This document shows positions 1 through 8,494 of a stretch of 64,000 nt of DNA, piece by piece (position 1 is the first letter of the stretch; each line of letters starts with the position of its first letter). The DNA lies in assembly GCF_003989665.1 (NCBI RefSeq), contig NZ_RZIJ01000004.1:186001-250000 (forward strand), given 5' to 3'. Source of the stretch: Azospirillum doebereinerae. GTDB taxonomy: Bacteria; Pseudomonadota; Alphaproteobacteria; Azospirillales; Azospirillaceae. The notes beneath the pieces were generated by a model, which was not told the origin of the DNA, did no database searches, and saw only the letters and a list, made by a program, of their open reading frames with translations. Both the position numbers and the translations under genes were made by a program.

Positions 1-624
1 TCCTCGGCGGTGATGGTGGCGACCCAGACCATCGAGGACGCGCTGACCGGCCGGGGCTTCGCCAACATCAAGCGCTGGACGCGCGGGGTGGACACGGCGC
101 TGTTCCGCCCGCGCGACAAAGGTTTTCTCGATCTACCGCGCCCGGTGTCGCTCTACGTCGGGCGCGTCGCGGTGGAGAAGAACCTGGAGGAGTTCCTGAA
201 GCTCGACCTTCCCGGCACCAAGCTGGTGGTCGGCGACGGCCCGGCCCGCGCCGAGCTTCAGCGCAAATACCCCGAGGTGCAATGGGCCGGAGCCAAGCAC
301 GGCGAGGATCTGGCCCGCCATTACGCGGCGGCGGATGTGTTCGTCTTCCCCTCGCGCACCGACACCTTCGGCCTCGTGCTGCTGGAGGCGATGGCGTCCG
401 GAATCCCGGTGGCCGCCTACCCGGTGCCGGGACCGCTGGACGTGGTGAACGGCTCCGGCGCCGGTTGCCTGGACGAGGATTTGAAGCGCGCGGTGGAGAC
501 GGCGCTGACCATCCCGGCGGAGATTTGCCGGGATCACGCGCTGGGCTACTCGTGGCGGCGCTCGGCGGAGCAGTTCCTGTCCAATCTGCGGCCGTTCGGC
601 CACGCGGAGTTGCCTCCACCCTAA
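1..624 (+). CDS. Glycosyltransferase family 4, C-terminal part (5' end outside window)
   Basis: The reading frame is open to the first base of the window, so the true start lies upstream and about 205 C-terminal residues are visible. They form the nucleotide-sugar-binding half of a GT-B glycosyltransferase: the strand LYVGRVAVEKN followed by a VVGDGP turn, then the family signature PSRTDTFGLVLLEAMASG. In that signature an Asp takes the place of the usual first Glu of the E-x7-E motif, a variant known in mannosyltransferases of the MgtA/PimB type. It probably transfers a sugar to a membrane or envelope lipid, in keeping with the LPS genes downstream, but donor and acceptor cannot be read from the sequence. 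The stop codon sits inside a GC hairpin. Confidence 0.85.
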   Translation, partial: SSAVMVATQTIEDALTGRGFANIKRWTRGVDTALFRPRDKGFLDLPRPVSLYVGRVAVEKNLEEFLKLDLPGTKLVVGDGPARAELQRKYPEVQWAGAKHGEDLARHYAAADVFVFPSRTDTFGLVLLEAMASGIPVAAYPVPGPLDVVNGSGAGCLDEDLKRAVETALTIPAEICRDHALGYSWRRSAEQFLSNLRPFGHAELPPP

Positions 625-659
625 CCATCCCCCGCCCAACGGGGGGAAGGCCGGGGTGG
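616..659. repeat. Imperfect GC-rich hairpin over the glycosyltransferase stop codon
   Basis: Arms CCACCC/GGGTGG and CCCCCG/CGGGGG pair around a CCCAA loop and enclose the TAA stop at 622-624. No T-run follows, so this looks more like a degenerate intergenic palindrome than an intrinsic terminator. Confidence 0.4.
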
Positions 660-789
660 GGTCCAGCGCGACGGAAAGGCCGTACCCGCATCCCCATCGC
701 GCCGCCCGCGCTGCCGTGCTAAGGTGCGGCCCGTCGCGCGGCCGGGAAACCGGCGGCGCGTTTGCCGTCACGTCCCAGTTCCGAGCCGC

Positions 790-2073
790 ATGCTGCACAC
801 CCTCTACCGTGGCCTGACGACCGTCGCCGGGCCGGCGGTGCGCCTCTACCTCGACCGCCGCGGCGCCGCCGGCAAGGAGGACCCAGCCCGACGGGCGGAG
901 CGGTTCGGCGAGGCGTCGCGCGCGCGGCCCGACGGGCGGCTGGTCTGGATCCACGCGGCCAGCGTGGGCGAGGCGAACTCGGTCCTGGTCCTGGTCGGCC
1001 GGCTGCTGGCCAACGCGCCCGGCCTGACCGTGCTGATGACCACCGGCACCGTCACCTCCGCCGAGTTGATGGCCCGCCGCCTGCCAGAGGGCGCGATCCA
1101 CCAGTATGTCCCGGTCGACCTGCCGGCGGCGGTGGACCGCTTCCTCGACCATTGGCGGCCCGACGCGGTGCTGTGGACCGAATCGGAGATCTGGCCGAAC
1201 CTTCTGGCCGGCATCCGCGCCCGCGCCATCCCGGCCGCCCTGGTCAACGCCCGCATGTCGGAGCGCTCCTTCGGCCGCTGGCGCAACGCGCCGGGGCTGA
1301 TCGGCGGGCTGCTCTCCACCTTCCAGGTCACGCTGGCCCAGACGGAGGGCGACGCCGACCGCCTGCGCCGGCTGGGCGCCCCCGGAGTGGCCAGCGTCGG
1401 CAACCTGAAATTCTCCGCCGAGCCGCCGCCCGCCGCGGACGAGCCGATGGCGGCGCTGGGCGCGGCGCTCGCCGGCCGCCCGGTCTGGCTGCTCGCCAGT
1501 TCCCACCCCGGCGAGGATGAAATCGCCGCCGCCGTCCACGCGGCGCTGGCCACCGCCCTGCCCGGCCTGCTGACCGTCATCGTCCCGCGCCACGCCCACA
1601 GGGGCGAGGCCATCGCCGAGCTGATGCGCACGCGGGGCCTCGCCGTCGCCCGCCGGTCGGCCGGCGGCCTGCCGGGGCCTGGGGACGCGGTCTACGTCGC
1701 CGACACCATGGGCGAACTCGGGCTGTTCTACCGCGCCGCGCCGGTTGTGTGCATGGGGGGCTCCTTCATCCCGCATGGCGGGCAGAATCCGGTGGAGCCG
1801 GCGCAGCTCGGCTGCGCGGTGCTGTACGGCCCGCACATGTTCAATTTCGGCGAGATCACCCACATGCTGGAGGCGGCCGGCGGCGCCCTGCCCGTCGCCG
1901 ACGCCCCGGCCCTGACGACGGCCGCCCGCCGGTTGCTGACCGACGACGGCGCCCGCGCCCGCGTGGTCGCCGGGGCCGCCCGCGTGACCGAGGACAACCG
2001 GCGCATCGTGGACCGGGCGCTCGGCGCGCTCGGCCCCGTGCTGGGTGCCGCCGGCATCCGCCCGGCGGCGTGA
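790..2073 (+). CDS. waaA: 3-deoxy-D-manno-octulosonic acid (Kdo) transferase
   Basis: Transfers Kdo from CMP-Kdo to the lipid A precursor at the inner face of the cytoplasmic membrane, the first step of LPS core assembly. The 427-residue product has the usual length and the family N-terminus: a short membrane-associated helix, then the DGRLVWIHAASVGEANS block with the catalytic-base region of GT30 enzymes. WTESEIWPN and a C-terminal GGSFIPHGGQNPVEPA segment for nucleotide-sugar binding follow. The ATG at 790 is preferred over an in-frame upstream start at 724 because MLHTLYRGL matches typical WaaA N-termini. lpxK follows after 15 bases, so the two are probably cotranscribed. Confidence 0.95.
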   Translation: MLHTLYRGLTTVAGPAVRLYLDRRGAAGKEDPARRAERFGEASRARPDGRLVWIHAASVGEANSVLVLVGRLLANAPGLTVLMTTGTVTSAELMARRLPEGAIHQYVPVDLPAAVDRFLDHWRPDAVLWTESEIWPNLLAGIRARAIPAALVNARMSERSFGRWRNAPGLIGGLLSTFQVTLAQTEGDADRLRRLGAPGVASVGNLKFSAEPPPAADEPMAALGAALAGRPVWLLASSHPGEDEIAAAVHAALATALPGLLTVIVPRHAHRGEAIAELMRTRGLAVARRSAGGLPGPGDAVYVADTMGELGLFYRAAPVVCMGGSFIPHGGQNPVEPAQLGCAVLYGPHMFNFGEITHMLEAAGGALPVADAPALTTAARRLLTDDGARARVVAGAARVTEDNRRIVDRALGALGPVLGAAGIRPAA

Positions 2074-2088
2074 CGCGGCGGTGACGGC

Positions 2089-3096
2089 GTGAAGACCCCC
2101 GCCTTCTGGTACCGCCCGCCGGGCTTGGCGTCGGCGGCGCTGGCGCCGCTGGGCGCGCTCTACGGCTTGGCCGGACGGCGGCGGATGGCGGCGGCGGAGC
2201 CGCACCGGGCCGGCACGCCGGTGGTCTGCGTCGGCAATCTGGTGGCGGGCGGGGCCGGCAAGACTCCGGTCGGGCTGGCCGTCGCGGCGGCCCTGCGGGC
2301 GCGCGGAGTCGCGGTCCACGCCCTGACGCGCGGCCATGGTGGGCGCGAGCGTGGTCCCGTGCTGGTCGATCCCGCGCGGCACGGCGCCGATGACGTCGGC
2401 GACGAGGCCCTGCTGCTGGCGGCGGACATCCCCTGCTGGGTCGCCCGCGACCGCGCCGCCGGGGCCGACGCCGCGGTCGCGGCCGGCGCCGAAATCCTTG
2501 TCATGGATGACGGCTTCCAGAATCCCGGTCTGTTCAAGGATGTGTCGCTGGTCGTCGTCGATGGCGCGGTCGGCTTCGGCAACGGGCGCGTGATCCCCGC
2601 CGGCCCCTTGCGCGAACGGATCGCCGACGGCCTTGCCCGCGCTGACGCGCTGGTGATCCTGGGCGACGACCGCGCCGGAGTCGCGGCCTTGGCGCAAGGG
2701 CGTCCCGTGCTGCGCGGCCGGTTGGAGCCGTCCACCGACTCCGCCGAACTGCGCGGCCGGCGCGTCCTCGCCTTCGCCGGGATCGGCCGACCGGAAAAAT
2801 TCTTCGCGACGCTGGAGTCGCTCGGTGCCGACCTCGCCGCCCGCGTCCCCTTCGCCGACCACCACCCCTACCGCCCGGCCGAGGTCGCCGCCCTGTTGGA
2901 GCGCGCGGCGGCGCTGGACGCCCTGCCCGTCACCACCGCCAAGGACGCCGTGCGCCTGCCCGCAGCCTTACGAGCGCACATCCGCGTGCTGCCGGTGGCG
3001 GTGGCCTGGGAGGATCCCAGCGCGCTCGCCCGTCTGCTCGACCGTCTGCCACCCACTTGCCCACCCGAGGGAGGCTCGCATGGCGAAGCCGCGTAG
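2089..3096 (+). CDS. lpxK: Tetraacyldisaccharide 4'-kinase
   Basis: Phosphorylates the 4' position of the lipid A disaccharide precursor, the step before Kdo addition. The 335-residue product opens with the LpxK signature KTPAFWYRPPG and carries the P-loop GNLVAGGAGKTPV near residues 45-60. Further on are the conserved MDDGFQNP motif and RELREPL-like PAGPLRERIADGLARAD. The GTG start at 2089 puts the family N-terminal motif first. The 3' end overlaps the next gene by 17 bases, indicating translational coupling in a waaA-lpxK-acyltransferase operon. Confidence 0.94.
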   Translation: MKTPAFWYRPPGLASAALAPLGALYGLAGRRRMAAAEPHRAGTPVVCVGNLVAGGAGKTPVGLAVAAALRARGVAVHALTRGHGGRERGPVLVDPARHGADDVGDEALLLAADIPCWVARDRAAGADAAVAAGAEILVMDDGFQNPGLFKDVSLVVVDGAVGFGNGRVIPAGPLRERIADGLARADALVILGDDRAGVAALAQGRPVLRGRLEPSTDSAELRGRRVLAFAGIGRPEKFFATLESLGADLAARVPFADHHPYRPAEVAALLERAAALDALPVTTAKDAVRLPAALRAHIRVLPVAVAWEDPSALARLLDRLPPTCPPEGGSHGEAA

Positions 3097-3976
3097 CCCG
3101 CTGTCCAAGTGGCTGCTCCGCAAGCTCGGCTACCCGGCCGAGGCCGTCCTCGTCCATGGCGCCAACGCGCTGTTCCGCTCGCTGCCGCTCGACCGCGCCT
3201 CGGCGCTCGGCGGCTGGATCGGGCGGGCGGTCGGTCCCCGGCTGTCGGGCAGCCGCACCGCCCGGCGCAACCTGACCCGTGCCTTTCCGGAGAAGTCACC
3301 GGCGGAGGTCGAAACGATCCTGCTGGGCATGTGGGACAACCTCGGCCGCACCGTCGCCGAATACCCGCATCTCGACCGGATCGGTGCCGAGCGGGTGGAG
3401 GTCATCGGGGGCGAGCACGCCGACGCCCTGCGCGACGACGGCAAGGGCGGCATCATCGTGGGCGGGCATCTCGGCAATTGGGAGGTCCAGACGATCGCCG
3501 CCCGCAAGCGCGGGCTGGAGGTCGCGGTGATCTACCGCGCGCCCAACAACCCCTATGTCGACGATCTGCTGGTCGCGCTGCGGGGTGCCGCGACCGACAC
3601 CCAGATTCCCAAAGGGCCGAAAGGCGCCCGCGCCCTGCTGCGCCTGCTGGCCGATGGCGGGCATGTCGGCATGCTGATCGACCAGAAGATGAACGACGGC
3701 ATCCCGGTGCCCTTCTTCGGCCGCGACGCGATGACGGCGCCCGCCGCCGCGCAGTTGAGCCTGCGCTTCGGCATCCCGCTCTGCGTGGTGTTTACCGAAC
3801 GTCTGAACGGTGCGAACTTCCGCGTCACCGTCCTTCCCCCACAAGCATGCCCGACCAGCGGCGACCGCAACGCCGACAGCCGGATTCTGATGGAACGGCT
3901 GAACCGGGTGCTGGAAGATTGGATTCGCGAGCGCCCGTCCCAGTGGATGTGGCTGCACCGGCGCTGGCCGGATTGA
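3080..3976 (+). CDS. Lysophospholipid/lipid A acyltransferase of the LpxL (HtrB) family
   Basis: Predicted inner-membrane acyltransferase that adds a secondary acyl chain to Kdo-lipid A. The 298-residue protein has the catalytic HxxxxE motif as HLGNWE around residues 132-137, the substrate block GPKGARALLRLL and the DQKMNDGIPVPFFGR segment typical of LpxL/LpxM proteins. The ATG at 3080 was chosen over upstream in-frame codons because it follows a GAGG Shine-Dalgarno and overlaps the lpxK end. The acyl chain (lauroyl, myristoyl or another) cannot be inferred. Confidence 0.9.
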   Translation: MAKPRSPLSKWLLRKLGYPAEAVLVHGANALFRSLPLDRASALGGWIGRAVGPRLSGSRTARRNLTRAFPEKSPAEVETILLGMWDNLGRTVAEYPHLDRIGAERVEVIGGEHADALRDDGKGGIIVGGHLGNWEVQTIAARKRGLEVAVIYRAPNNPYVDDLLVALRGAATDTQIPKGPKGARALLRLLADGGHVGMLIDQKMNDGIPVPFFGRDAMTAPAAAQLSLRFGIPLCVVFTERLNGANFRVTVLPPQACPTSGDRNADSRILMERLNRVLEDWIRERPSQWMWLHRRWPD

Positions 3977-4003
3977 TCCGGAACCCTTGAGAGTATCCCC
4001 GCG

Positions 4004-4666
4004 ATGTATCTGCCGCTCGATCCCCACCTGGTTCAGCTCTACCTGATCGCCGTCTGCGTCCTGGTGCTGGCGCCGGGGCCGGATTCCCTGCTGGTCCTGA
4101 CCCGCAGCGTCGCCGACGGGCGGCAGGCGGGCGTCGTCGCCACGCTGGGCATCTCGGTCGGCAACGTCATCCACGCGCTGCTTGCCGCCGCCGGCATCTC
4201 GGCCCTGATCGCCGCGTCGCCGGCCCTGTTCGACGTGCTGCGCTACGCGGGCGGCGGCTACCTCGCCTGGATCGGCGCGCGGTCGCTGTGGAGCGCCTGG
4301 GCCAGCCGGAACCAAGCGGCGGACGCTCCCAAGGCGGCCCCCGATTCGGCCCCGCTGCGCGCCGTCTTCACCCAGGCGCTGCTGACCAACCTGCTGAACC
4401 CGAAGGTCATCCTGTTCCAACTGGCCTTCGTGCCGCAGTTCATCGCCCCGGATCTCGGCCATGTGGGCGTGCAGATCTTCATCCTCGGCAACATCATCAC
4501 GGCGCTGGGCGCGCTCTATTTGGCCGGAGTCGCGGCCCTCAGCGCCGGCGCGGCGCGGCGTGTTCTGTCCAGCCCGCGCGTCCGCGCCGCGCTGGACGGC
4601 GTCGCCGGGGTGCTGTTCCTCGGTTTCGCCGTGCGGTTGCTGCTGACCGAGCGTAAGTTCGCCTGA
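4004..4666 (+). CDS. LysE/RhtB family amino-acid exporter
   Basis: A 220-residue integral membrane protein with about six hydrophobic segments. The N-terminal family signature LVLAPGPDSLLVLTRSVADG is followed by GISVGNVIHALLAAAG, and the loop NLLNPKVILFQLAFVPQF is diagnostic for RhtB/LysE translocators. Members export basic or neutral amino acids, homoserine lactone or related metabolites; the substrate here is unknown. The gene lies 27 bases after the acyltransferase and may be read from the same transcript, but it has no functional link to lipid A. Confidence 0.9.
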   Translation: MYLPLDPHLVQLYLIAVCVLVLAPGPDSLLVLTRSVADGRQAGVVATLGISVGNVIHALLAAAGISALIAASPALFDVLRYAGGGYLAWIGARSLWSAWASRNQAADAPKAAPDSAPLRAVFTQALLTNLLNPKVILFQLAFVPQFIAPDLGHVGVQIFILGNIITALGALYLAGVAALSAGAARRVLSSPRVRAALDGVAGVLFLGFAVRLLLTERKFA

Positions 4667-4816
4667 CGCCGGAGCCGTCCCCGGCGCCCTGCCACGCCCC
4701 CGGCGCCCGCCTGTCGGCGGGTGTGGACGTGGGCTCGGCGGGGTGTCATAGTGCGGCCCGCATTCGACCGGCCCACCCGAACGGGGCGGGTCGGCCTCCC
4801 GCACTCGCGAGCGACG

Positions 4817-5209
4817 ATGAGCCAGCCTCTCTCCCTGTTCACCAAGTTGGCGAACATCCACATCCGTTACGTGACGTGGCGCATCGGCGCCAAGGTCGGC
4901 AGCGACCGTTTCGGCAACGTCTATTACCGCAGCAAGACCACCAAGGCCGGCACGCGCGAGCGCCGCTGGGTGATCTACGCGGGCGAGCCCGACGCTTCGC
5001 TGATTCCGCCGGAATGGCACGGATGGCTGCACCACACCACCAAGGACCCGCTGCCCGAAGGCAACAGCGCCTTCCACAAGCCCTGGCAGCAGGAACACCT
5101 GCCCAACCTCTCCGGTTCCGCCCAGGCCTACCGGCCGCCGGGCCATGTGCTGGCGGGCGGGCAGCGCGTTGCCGCGACCGGCGATTACGAGCCCTGGACT
5201 CCGGCCTGA
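4817..5209 (+). CDS. NADH:ubiquinone oxidoreductase accessory subunit, NDUFA12 family
   Basis: A 130-residue soluble protein homologous to the mitochondrial complex I supernumerary subunit NDUFA12 (B17.2). The motif GSDRFGNVYYRSK, the RRWVIYAGEPDAS strand and the PPEWHGWLHHTT segment are family hallmarks. In alphaproteobacteria it attaches to the peripheral arm of complex I, which supports an alphaproteobacterial source. ATG at 4817 is preferred because the in-frame region upstream (from 4721) is non-conserved leader. mlaD follows within 30 bases, as often seen in this class. Confidence 0.93.
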   Translation: MSQPLSLFTKLANIHIRYVTWRIGAKVGSDRFGNVYYRSKTTKAGTRERRWVIYAGEPDASLIPPEWHGWLHHTTKDPLPEGNSAFHKPWQQEHLPNLSGSAQAYRPPGHVLAGGQRVAATGDYEPWTPA

Positions 5210-5238
5210 ACGGCCGGATGTCGCATTAGGATCAGCCC

Positions 5239-5736
5239 ATGCGCCGGAACGTGATCGAAACCGTGCTTGGCGGCGTCGTGCTCGCCGTGGCCGCCGTCTT
5301 CCTTGCCTTCGCCTACAAGAGCGCGGATCTGCGCAAGGTCGAGGGCTACGCGTTGACCGCCAATTTCTCCAGCATCACCGGGCTGCAGAGCGGCGCCGAC
5401 GTGCGGATCAGCGGGGTCAAGGTCGGCTCGGTGTCGGCACTGACGCTCGACCCGAAGAGCTACCAGGCGGTCGTCCACCTGTCGCTCGACAACACGGTCA
5501 AGCTGCCCCGCGACACCGCCGCCGTGATCGCCTCGGAAAGCCTGCTGGGCGGCAAGTTCCTGTCGCTGGAACCCGGCGGCGACCCCGACACGATCAAGCC
5601 CAACGGCCGCATCGAGTACACCCAAAGCACGCCGGGCCTGGAACAGCTTCTCGGGCAGGTCATCTTCTCGCTGCAGAGCATGAGCAAGCCGGCCGACCAG
5701 GCGGCGGGCGGGCAGCCGGCCACGCCCAAGATGTGA
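5239..5736 (+). CDS. mlaD: Phospholipid transport substrate-binding protein MlaD
   Basis: Component of the Mla pathway that moves phospholipids between inner and outer membrane. The 165-residue protein has one N-terminal transmembrane anchor (about residues 9-27) and a periplasmic MCE/MlaD domain (about 35-115) with GLQSGADVRISGVKVGSV and the SLLGGKFLSLEPGG strand. The C-terminal helix (LEQLLGQVIFSLQSM) would line the hexamer pore. The other mla genes are not in this window. The gene is followed by an intrinsic terminator, so it closes this transcription unit. Confidence 0.93.
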   Translation: MRRNVIETVLGGVVLAVAAVFLAFAYKSADLRKVEGYALTANFSSITGLQSGADVRISGVKVGSVSALTLDPKSYQAVVHLSLDNTVKLPRDTAAVIASESLLGGKFLSLEPGGDPDTIKPNGRIEYTQSTPGLEQLLGQVIFSLQSMSKPADQAAGGQPATPKM

Positions 5737-5767
5737 GGTCCGGCCTCGCCTTACCGAGACATCAAGC

Positions 5768-5792
5768 AAAGGGAGCCCGTTCGGCTCCCTTT
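5768..5792 (+). terminator. Intrinsic terminator after mlaD
   Basis: A perfect 10-bp stem (AAAGGGAGCC / GGCTCCCTTT) with a 5-base CGTTC loop lies 32 bases after the mlaD stop. The trailing T-run is short (TTTG). Confidence 0.8.
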
Positions 5793-5839
5793 GTCGTTTC
5801 AGAACCGGATCGTTCCGGCAAATGGAGGATGCGACAGAC

Positions 5840-6598
5840 ATGAGCGCCACCGATCAACGCTGGGAAGCCGGCGGCTACAAGCACCACGCCGGGTTCGTGC
5901 CGGAACTGGGGATGCCGGTGGTGGAGTTGCTCGACCCGCGCCCCGGCGAGCGTATTCTCGATCTGGGCTGCGGCGAGGGCACACTGACGGAACGGTTGGC
6001 GGCGCTCGGCTGCGACGTGGTCGGCGTGGATTCCAGCCCCGAGTTCATCGAGACCGCCAAGGCGCGCGGACTGGACGCGCGGGTGGTCGACGCCCACGCC
6101 CTGCCCTTCGCGGCGGAGTTCGACGCGGTCTTCTCCAACGCGGCTCTGCACTGGATGACCGGCCCCGACGCCGTGGTCGCCGGGGTGGCCCGTGCGTTGC
6201 GGCCCGGCGGGCGCTTCGTCGGCGAGTTCGGCGGGGCCGGCAACGTCGGCCGCATCGTCGCGGCGCTGGAAGCGGCGCTCGTCCGCCGGGGGCTGGACGG
6301 GCGCGCGGCCAACCCCTGGTATTTCCCGACGCCGGAGGAGTACCGCGAAAAGCTGGAGGCCGCCGGGTTCCGTGTCCGCAGCATCGCCCTGATCCCGCGC
6401 CCGACGCCGCTGCCGACCGACATGGCGGGCTGGCTTGCCACCTTCGCGCAAAGCTTTCTCAACCGCGTTTCGGAAGCGGAACGACCGCCCCTGGTCGCCG
6501 AGGTGCTGGAGACCGTGGCGCCGGAGCTGCGCGACGCCGAGGGCCGCTGGACCGCCGACTACGTCCGGCTGCGCTTTTCCGCCGACAAGCCGGCGTAG
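5840..6598 (+). CDS. Class I SAM-dependent methyltransferase
   Basis: A 252-residue methyltransferase with the SAM-binding motif I ILDLGCGEGTLTERL near residues 42-56. Motif II-like VVGVDSSPEFIE, the acidic VVDAHALPF and the post-motif FDAVFSNAALHWM follow. The overall pattern resembles trans-aconitate methyltransferase/UbiE-like enzymes, with a C-terminal cap (PPLVAEVLETVAPELRD), but the substrate is not evident. ATG 5840 was chosen because GGAGG lies 11 bases upstream; an in-frame ATG at 5822 would add six residues and lacks such a site. Confidence 0.85.
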   Translation: MSATDQRWEAGGYKHHAGFVPELGMPVVELLDPRPGERILDLGCGEGTLTERLAALGCDVVGVDSSPEFIETAKARGLDARVVDAHALPFAAEFDAVFSNAALHWMTGPDAVVAGVARALRPGGRFVGEFGGAGNVGRIVAALEAALVRRGLDGRAANPWYFPTPEEYREKLEAAGFRVRSIALIPRPTPLPTDMAGWLATFAQSFLNRVSEAERPPLVAEVLETVAPELRDAEGRWTADYVRLRFSADKPA

Positions 6599-6669
6599 GC
6601 CGGGCGGAACCAACGGCCACGCTTGCGCGTTTCCTCCGGCAATCGTTGTCAAGAATGCAGGAGGATAGG

Positions 6670-7005
6670 ATGCGCGTCTCTGTTCTGGCCGTTTTGGGCC
6701 TGGGGCTGCTGACCACCGCGTGCGGCAACACCATGGAAGAGAAATCCTCGACGGGCGCGCTCGGCGGGGCCGCCGCCGGCGCGGTGGTCGGCGGCCCGGT
6801 CGGTGCCGTGGTCGGCGGCGTCGCCGGCGCCGGCGCCGGCGCGGCGACCCAGAAGGTCGAGGAGCGCAACGACGGTTCGGGCACCTCGGGCAAGGCCGCC
6901 CACCGCGACGTGAAGCGCAAGCCGGTGACCAGCACCTCCAGCACCACGACCGGCACCTCGGGCAACAGCTGGGACGCCCCGCGCGGCAACGGCTCCGCGC
7001 AGTAG
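6670..7005 (+). CDS. Glycine-zipper outer-membrane lipoprotein
   Basis: A 111-residue lipoprotein with a signal peptide ending in the lipobox LTTAC, giving lipidated Cys22. Residues about 31-60 form a glycine-zipper membrane segment rich in G, A and V (GALGGAAAGAVVGGPVGAVV), as in SlyB- or YMGG-type proteins. The C-terminal 50 residues are hydrophilic, Ser/Thr-rich and probably disordered. Such proteins are generally envelope-associated and often stress-related; no specific role can be assigned. An AGGAG site lies about 10 bases before the ATG. Confidence 0.8.
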   Translation: MRVSVLAVLGLGLLTTACGNTMEEKSSTGALGGAAAGAVVGGPVGAVVGGVAGAGAGAATQKVEERNDGSGTSGKAAHRDVKRKPVTSTSSTTTGTSGNSWDAPRGNGSAQ

Positions 7006-7039
7006 ACGGCGGCACCGCTTCCGCGATAGAAGGCGTGGC

Positions 7040-7507
7040 GTGTCAAAACGCCGCCCGAAACCACGGAAGCGATCCGACGTGACGAAGTTCACAACGCCGT
7101 TTTTTCCGCTGAAGAGCGCGGCCCTCGCGGCCGCGCTTTTGTTCGTGCCCCTCGCCACGACGCCCCTCGTGCCGGCCATTGCCGCCCCGGCGCCCGAGCA
7201 GATGATCGTGCGCGGCGCCGCCAAGCTGCAATGGCTGGACAAGGTGACCGCCCGCACCTCCACCTTCACCATCGCGGTGGGGGAGACGAAGACGATGGGC
7301 AGCCTGCGCATCAGCTTGCGCGCCTGCAGGGAGAACCCGCCGATCGAGCCGCCGGAATCCGCCGCCTTCCTGGAGGTGGTCGAGATGAAGCCGGGCGAGC
7401 AGGCCGAACCGGTGTTCAGCGGCTGGATGTTCGCCTCCAGCCCCGCCCTGTCGGCGATGGAGCACGCCATCTACGACGTCTGGGTCCTGTCCTGCACCGG
7501 ACAGTGA
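7040..7507 (+). CDS. DUF2155 domain-containing periplasmic protein
   Basis: A 155-residue product with a basic N-terminus followed by a signal-peptide-like hydrophobic stretch (about residues 24-48). The DUF2155 core begins at KLQWLDKVTARTSTFTIAVG, continues through SLRISLRACRENPP and ends at YDVWVLSC. DUF2155 proteins are widespread in alphaproteobacteria, usually near the NDUFA12 gene as here, and have no established function. The alternative GTG at 7079 would give a more canonical signal peptide and is a plausible true start. Confidence 0.85.
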   Translation: MSKRRPKPRKRSDVTKFTTPFFPLKSAALAAALLFVPLATTPLVPAIAAPAPEQMIVRGAAKLQWLDKVTARTSTFTIAVGETKTMGSLRISLRACRENPPIEPPESAAFLEVVEMKPGEQAEPVFSGWMFASSPALSAMEHAIYDVWVLSCTGQ

Positions 7508-7531
7508 ACGGACGCCTTTGACCGAATGGAA

Positions 7532-7558
7532 AAGCCGCCGTCGGGGTGACGGCGGCTT
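7532..7558 (+). terminator. Terminator hairpin after the DUF2155 gene
   Basis: An 11-bp perfect stem AAGCCGCCGTC / GACGGCGGCTT with a GGGGT loop lies between two convergent genes. No clear T-run follows. Confidence 0.65.
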
Positions 7559-7600
7559 CGCGATCAGGGCGCTTCGCAACGATGGAACCGCAACCGGTCC

Positions 7601-8272
7601 CTAATCGGCGACCGCCGCCACCGGGTTGATCGGGTTGCCCAGAGCCTTCTCCAGGTAATCGTCGACCTGGATCGCCAGATCGTCGGTGCGGTTCAGGAAG
7701 AAATGGTTGGCGCCCGGCACGACCCGGTGGTCGATGCGGATGTCCTTTTGGTGCGACAGCTTGGTCACCAGCTTGGTCACCGCCGCCTGCGGCACCAGCT
7801 CGTCCTTGTCGCCGTGGACGATCAGGCCCGAGGACGGGCATGGCGCCAGGAACGAGAAGTCGAACAGATTGGCCGGCGGCGACACCGACACGAAGCCGTC
7901 GATCTCCGGCCGCCGCATCAGCAGTTGCATGCCGATCCAGGCGCCGAACGACACGCCGCCGATCCAGCAGAGCGGGGCGTTGGGGTTGTAGGTCTGCAAC
8001 CAATCCAGCGCCGCCGCCGCGTCGGCCAGTTCGCCCTCGCCCTTGTCGTAGGTGCCCTGACTGCGCCCGACCCCGCGGAAATTGAAGCGCAGGGTCGAGT
8101 AGCCGCGCTTCGTAAAGGACTGGAACAGGGTGAAGACCACCTTGTTGTTCATCGTCCCATTGTGCTGCGGGTGGGGATGCAGGATCAGCGCGACCGGGGC
8201 GTTCGGCTGCTTGCCATGGGTGTAACGGCCTTCCAGGCGACCGGCGGGACCGTTGATGAGCACTTCAGGCAT
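7601..8272 (-). CDS. Alpha/beta hydrolase
   Basis: A 223-residue cytoplasmic hydrolase of the dienelactone hydrolase/YqiA-like subgroup. It has the oxyanion-hole HPHPQHNGTMNN motif, the nucleophile elbow GGVSFGAW (Ser in G-x-S-x-G, about residue 110), the acid strand LIVHGDKDELVP and the catalytic His in PGANHFF. Proteins of this type are annotated as putative carboxylesterases, but the physiological substrate is unknown. It reads toward the DUF2155 gene and away from cysE. Confidence 0.87.
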   Translation of the reverse strand: MPEVLINGPAGRLEGRYTHGKQPNAPVALILHPHPQHNGTMNNKVVFTLFQSFTKRGYSTLRFNFRGVGRSQGTYDKGEGELADAAAALDWLQTYNPNAPLCWIGGVSFGAWIGMQLLMRRPEIDGFVSVSPPANLFDFSFLAPCPSSGLIVHGDKDELVPQAAVTKLVTKLSHQKDIRIDHRVVPGANHFFLNRTDDLAIQVDDYLEKALGNPINPVAAVAD

Positions 8273-8392
8273 GGGAGCGACGATCCTGACGCGAACAAAG
8301 GGTTGTCGAAACCGCCGCGGCGCCGAAGACCGGCCGCCCCGGCACGCTGACGGATTTTCCCGTCATGGAGTGGGGGTTTTCGCACACAATTC

Positions 8393-8421
8393 TTGACCAT
8401 TTTGCTTGGTCATCATATATG
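8393..8421 (+). promoter_or_regulatory. Candidate sigma70 promoter for cysE-iscR-iscS with overlapping operator
   Basis: TTGACC (8393-8398), 17-base spacer, TATATG (8416-8421). The inverted repeat TGACCA-N7-TGGTCA at 8394-8412 overlaps the -35 box and the start of the spacer. Its position suggests repression, and the Rrf2/IscR-type regulator encoded in this operon is the obvious candidate ligand. The pairing of site and regulator is inference. Confidence 0.55.
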
Positions 8422-8494
8422 CGTCGCAGTGTCCTCCGAGGCAACCCGCTTGTCCGCACCCGTGAACCCGCCCGCGAGGGCCGGCCGATGGGGT

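Noticed and set aside
133..2865. A 910-codon open frame on the minus strand opposite waaA and lpxK
   Set aside because: Composition is dominated by Arg, Gly, Ala and Gln as expected of an antisense shadow in high-GC DNA; the plus strand holds recognisable enzymes.
6760..6850. GC-only repeats considered as a hairpin or mobile end
   Set aside because: They encode the glycine-zipper segment of a lipoprotein in the correct frame.
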